DNA of 5,733 nucleotides from Candidatus Bathyarchaeota archaeon (GTDB lineage: Archaea > Thermoproteota > Bathyarchaeia > Hecatellales > Hecatellaceae): the NCBI GenBank assembly GCA_030669485.1, contig DAOVDL010000043.1:1-5733 (forward strand), given 5' to 3'. The notes under the pieces were generated by a model. The model was not told the origin of the DNA and did no database searches. It saw only the letters and a program-made list of their open reading frames with translations. Position numbers and translations under genes: made by a program. Below are positions 5,172-5,733 of the stretch, piece by piece (the stretch's first letter is position 1; each line of letters begins with the position of its first letter).

Positions 5172-5733
5172 TCAAATGCTTGGAGTCATAGGGGCTCCAT
5201 GCATTTTGTTCTTTTTAAGCAGGTAAATGGCAACTGCAGAAATGGTTAATCCGAGGATTATGCTTTCTAATGGGAACCCTGGTATTCCTCCTCCAGATTC
5301 TTGTACTGTCACAGTTAAGGTGTCTTGTCCAGTGCCTTCATCATCATCTTGTATGGTCAAAGTAACGGTATATGTTCCAGGCTGGTTATATTGGTGAGTT
5401 GGATTAAGTGTTCCTGTTTCAGTTGTATCGTCGCCGAAATCCCATCTTACATCATGTGTATCCCATTCACCAGGATCGGTATAACCGCCATTAAACTCTA
5501 CTTGAACTCCGACAATTACTGTTTGATCCAGCCCAGCATCAACAGTCGGTGGTACATTGTCTACTTGGATTGTTGCCCGATCACTGTCTTTAAGATCATC
5601 ATTATCCGTGACGATAAGAATGACTTGTCCAGAAAAGTCGTCATTAAATGTTGTTGTCCATGTCTCGCCTTGTCCAGAATCTCCTGCGACTTCCCATTCC
5701 CAACTTACGATGTTTCCGTCAGGATCATATGAA
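5172..5733 (-). CDS. PKD-domain surface protein with C-terminal membrane anchor (C-terminal part)
   Basis: The frame is open from the right edge (first full codon at 5732) to TGA at 5174-5172, giving 186 residues. The start lies outside the window. Residues 1-58 are the end of one PKD-like beta-sandwich (SYDPDGNIVSWEWEV, then ILIVTDND). Residues 60-143 are a complete second one, with VPPTVDAGLDQTV at the start, WDFGDD (97-102) at the classic WDFGDG position, and PTHQYNQPGTYTVTLTI (111-127). After a Gly-rich linker comes IPGFPLESIILG, one hydrophobic helix (about 155-172) and KK, then a short tail (HGAPMTPSI). This resembles the C-terminal sorting or anchor signals of archaeal surface proteins, where a short P-G-F-like motif precedes a helix and basic residues. 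The 14-residue tail after the helix is longer than usual. The protein is probably extracellular, in adhesion or surface-layer structure. It may share a surface context with the ABC operon, but termination signals lie between them. Confidence 0.9.
   Translation of the reverse strand, partial: SYDPDGNIVSWEWEVAGDSGQGETWTTTFNDDFSGQVILIVTDNDDLKDSDRATIQVDNVPPTVDAGLDQTVIVGVQVEFNGGYTDPGEWDTHDVRWDFGDDTTETGTLNPTHQYNQPGTYTVTLTIQDDDEGTGQDTLTVTVQESGGGIPGFPLESIILGLTISAVAIYLLKKNKMHGAPMTPSI

Noticed and set aside
5325..5732. Plus-strand open frame of 135 codons
   Set aside because: It lies opposite the PKD domains, which have clear motifs on the minus strand.

Overview
The window looks archaeal. The genes use Shine-Dalgarno-type ribosome sites, AT-rich TATA-like boxes stand in place of bacterial -35/-10 pairs, and two surface proteins are of archaeal style. 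One of these ends in PKD domains plus a short IPGFP...ES-type C-terminal anchor; the other has repeated beta-sandwich-like domains around a coiled coil and a C-terminal membrane anchor. The exact lineage cannot be read from the sequence. The anchor motif and the cold-shock protein would fit a Bathyarchaeia- or Asgard-like archaeon, but that is inference.

All genes lie on the minus strand. Read in transcription order (right to left): (1) 5733-5172, the C-terminal 186 residues of a PKD-repeat surface protein whose start lies beyond the right edge; (2) an intergenic stretch 5171-4928 with T-rich termination signals, a short hairpin repeat (copy B), a small palindrome and a candidate promoter; (3) a tight three-gene operon 4927-876: MacB/FtsX-type ABC permease, its LolD/MacB-type ATPase (8-nt overlap), and a 665-residue surface coiled-coil protein (4-nt gap); (4) an intergenic stretch 875-524 with a T-rich end, a second copy of the hairpin repeat (copy A) inside a cluster of interleaved inverted repeats, and a candidate promoter; (5) a 65-residue cold-shock-domain protein that probably starts at a TTG; (6) the first 86 residues of an unrecognised small basic protein that runs off the left edge.

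The three operon genes probably make one machine. The permease and ATPase form a mechanotransmission-type ABC unit. The third protein has beta-domains flanking a long coiled coil outside the cell, one membrane helix and a charged cytoplasmic tail. In layout it recalls a MacA-like adaptor, but it is anchored at the C terminus. The ATPase carries an extra helical C-terminal segment of about 65 residues that could contact that tail.

The best candidate for something undescribed outside the genes is the pair of hairpin repeats (692-737 and 5079-5125). The two sequence blocks forming the stem are identical, apart from one base in a trailing segment, while the loop differs in sequence and by one base in length. 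Both copies sit between two minus-strand genes, about 150-170 nt upstream of the next start codon.
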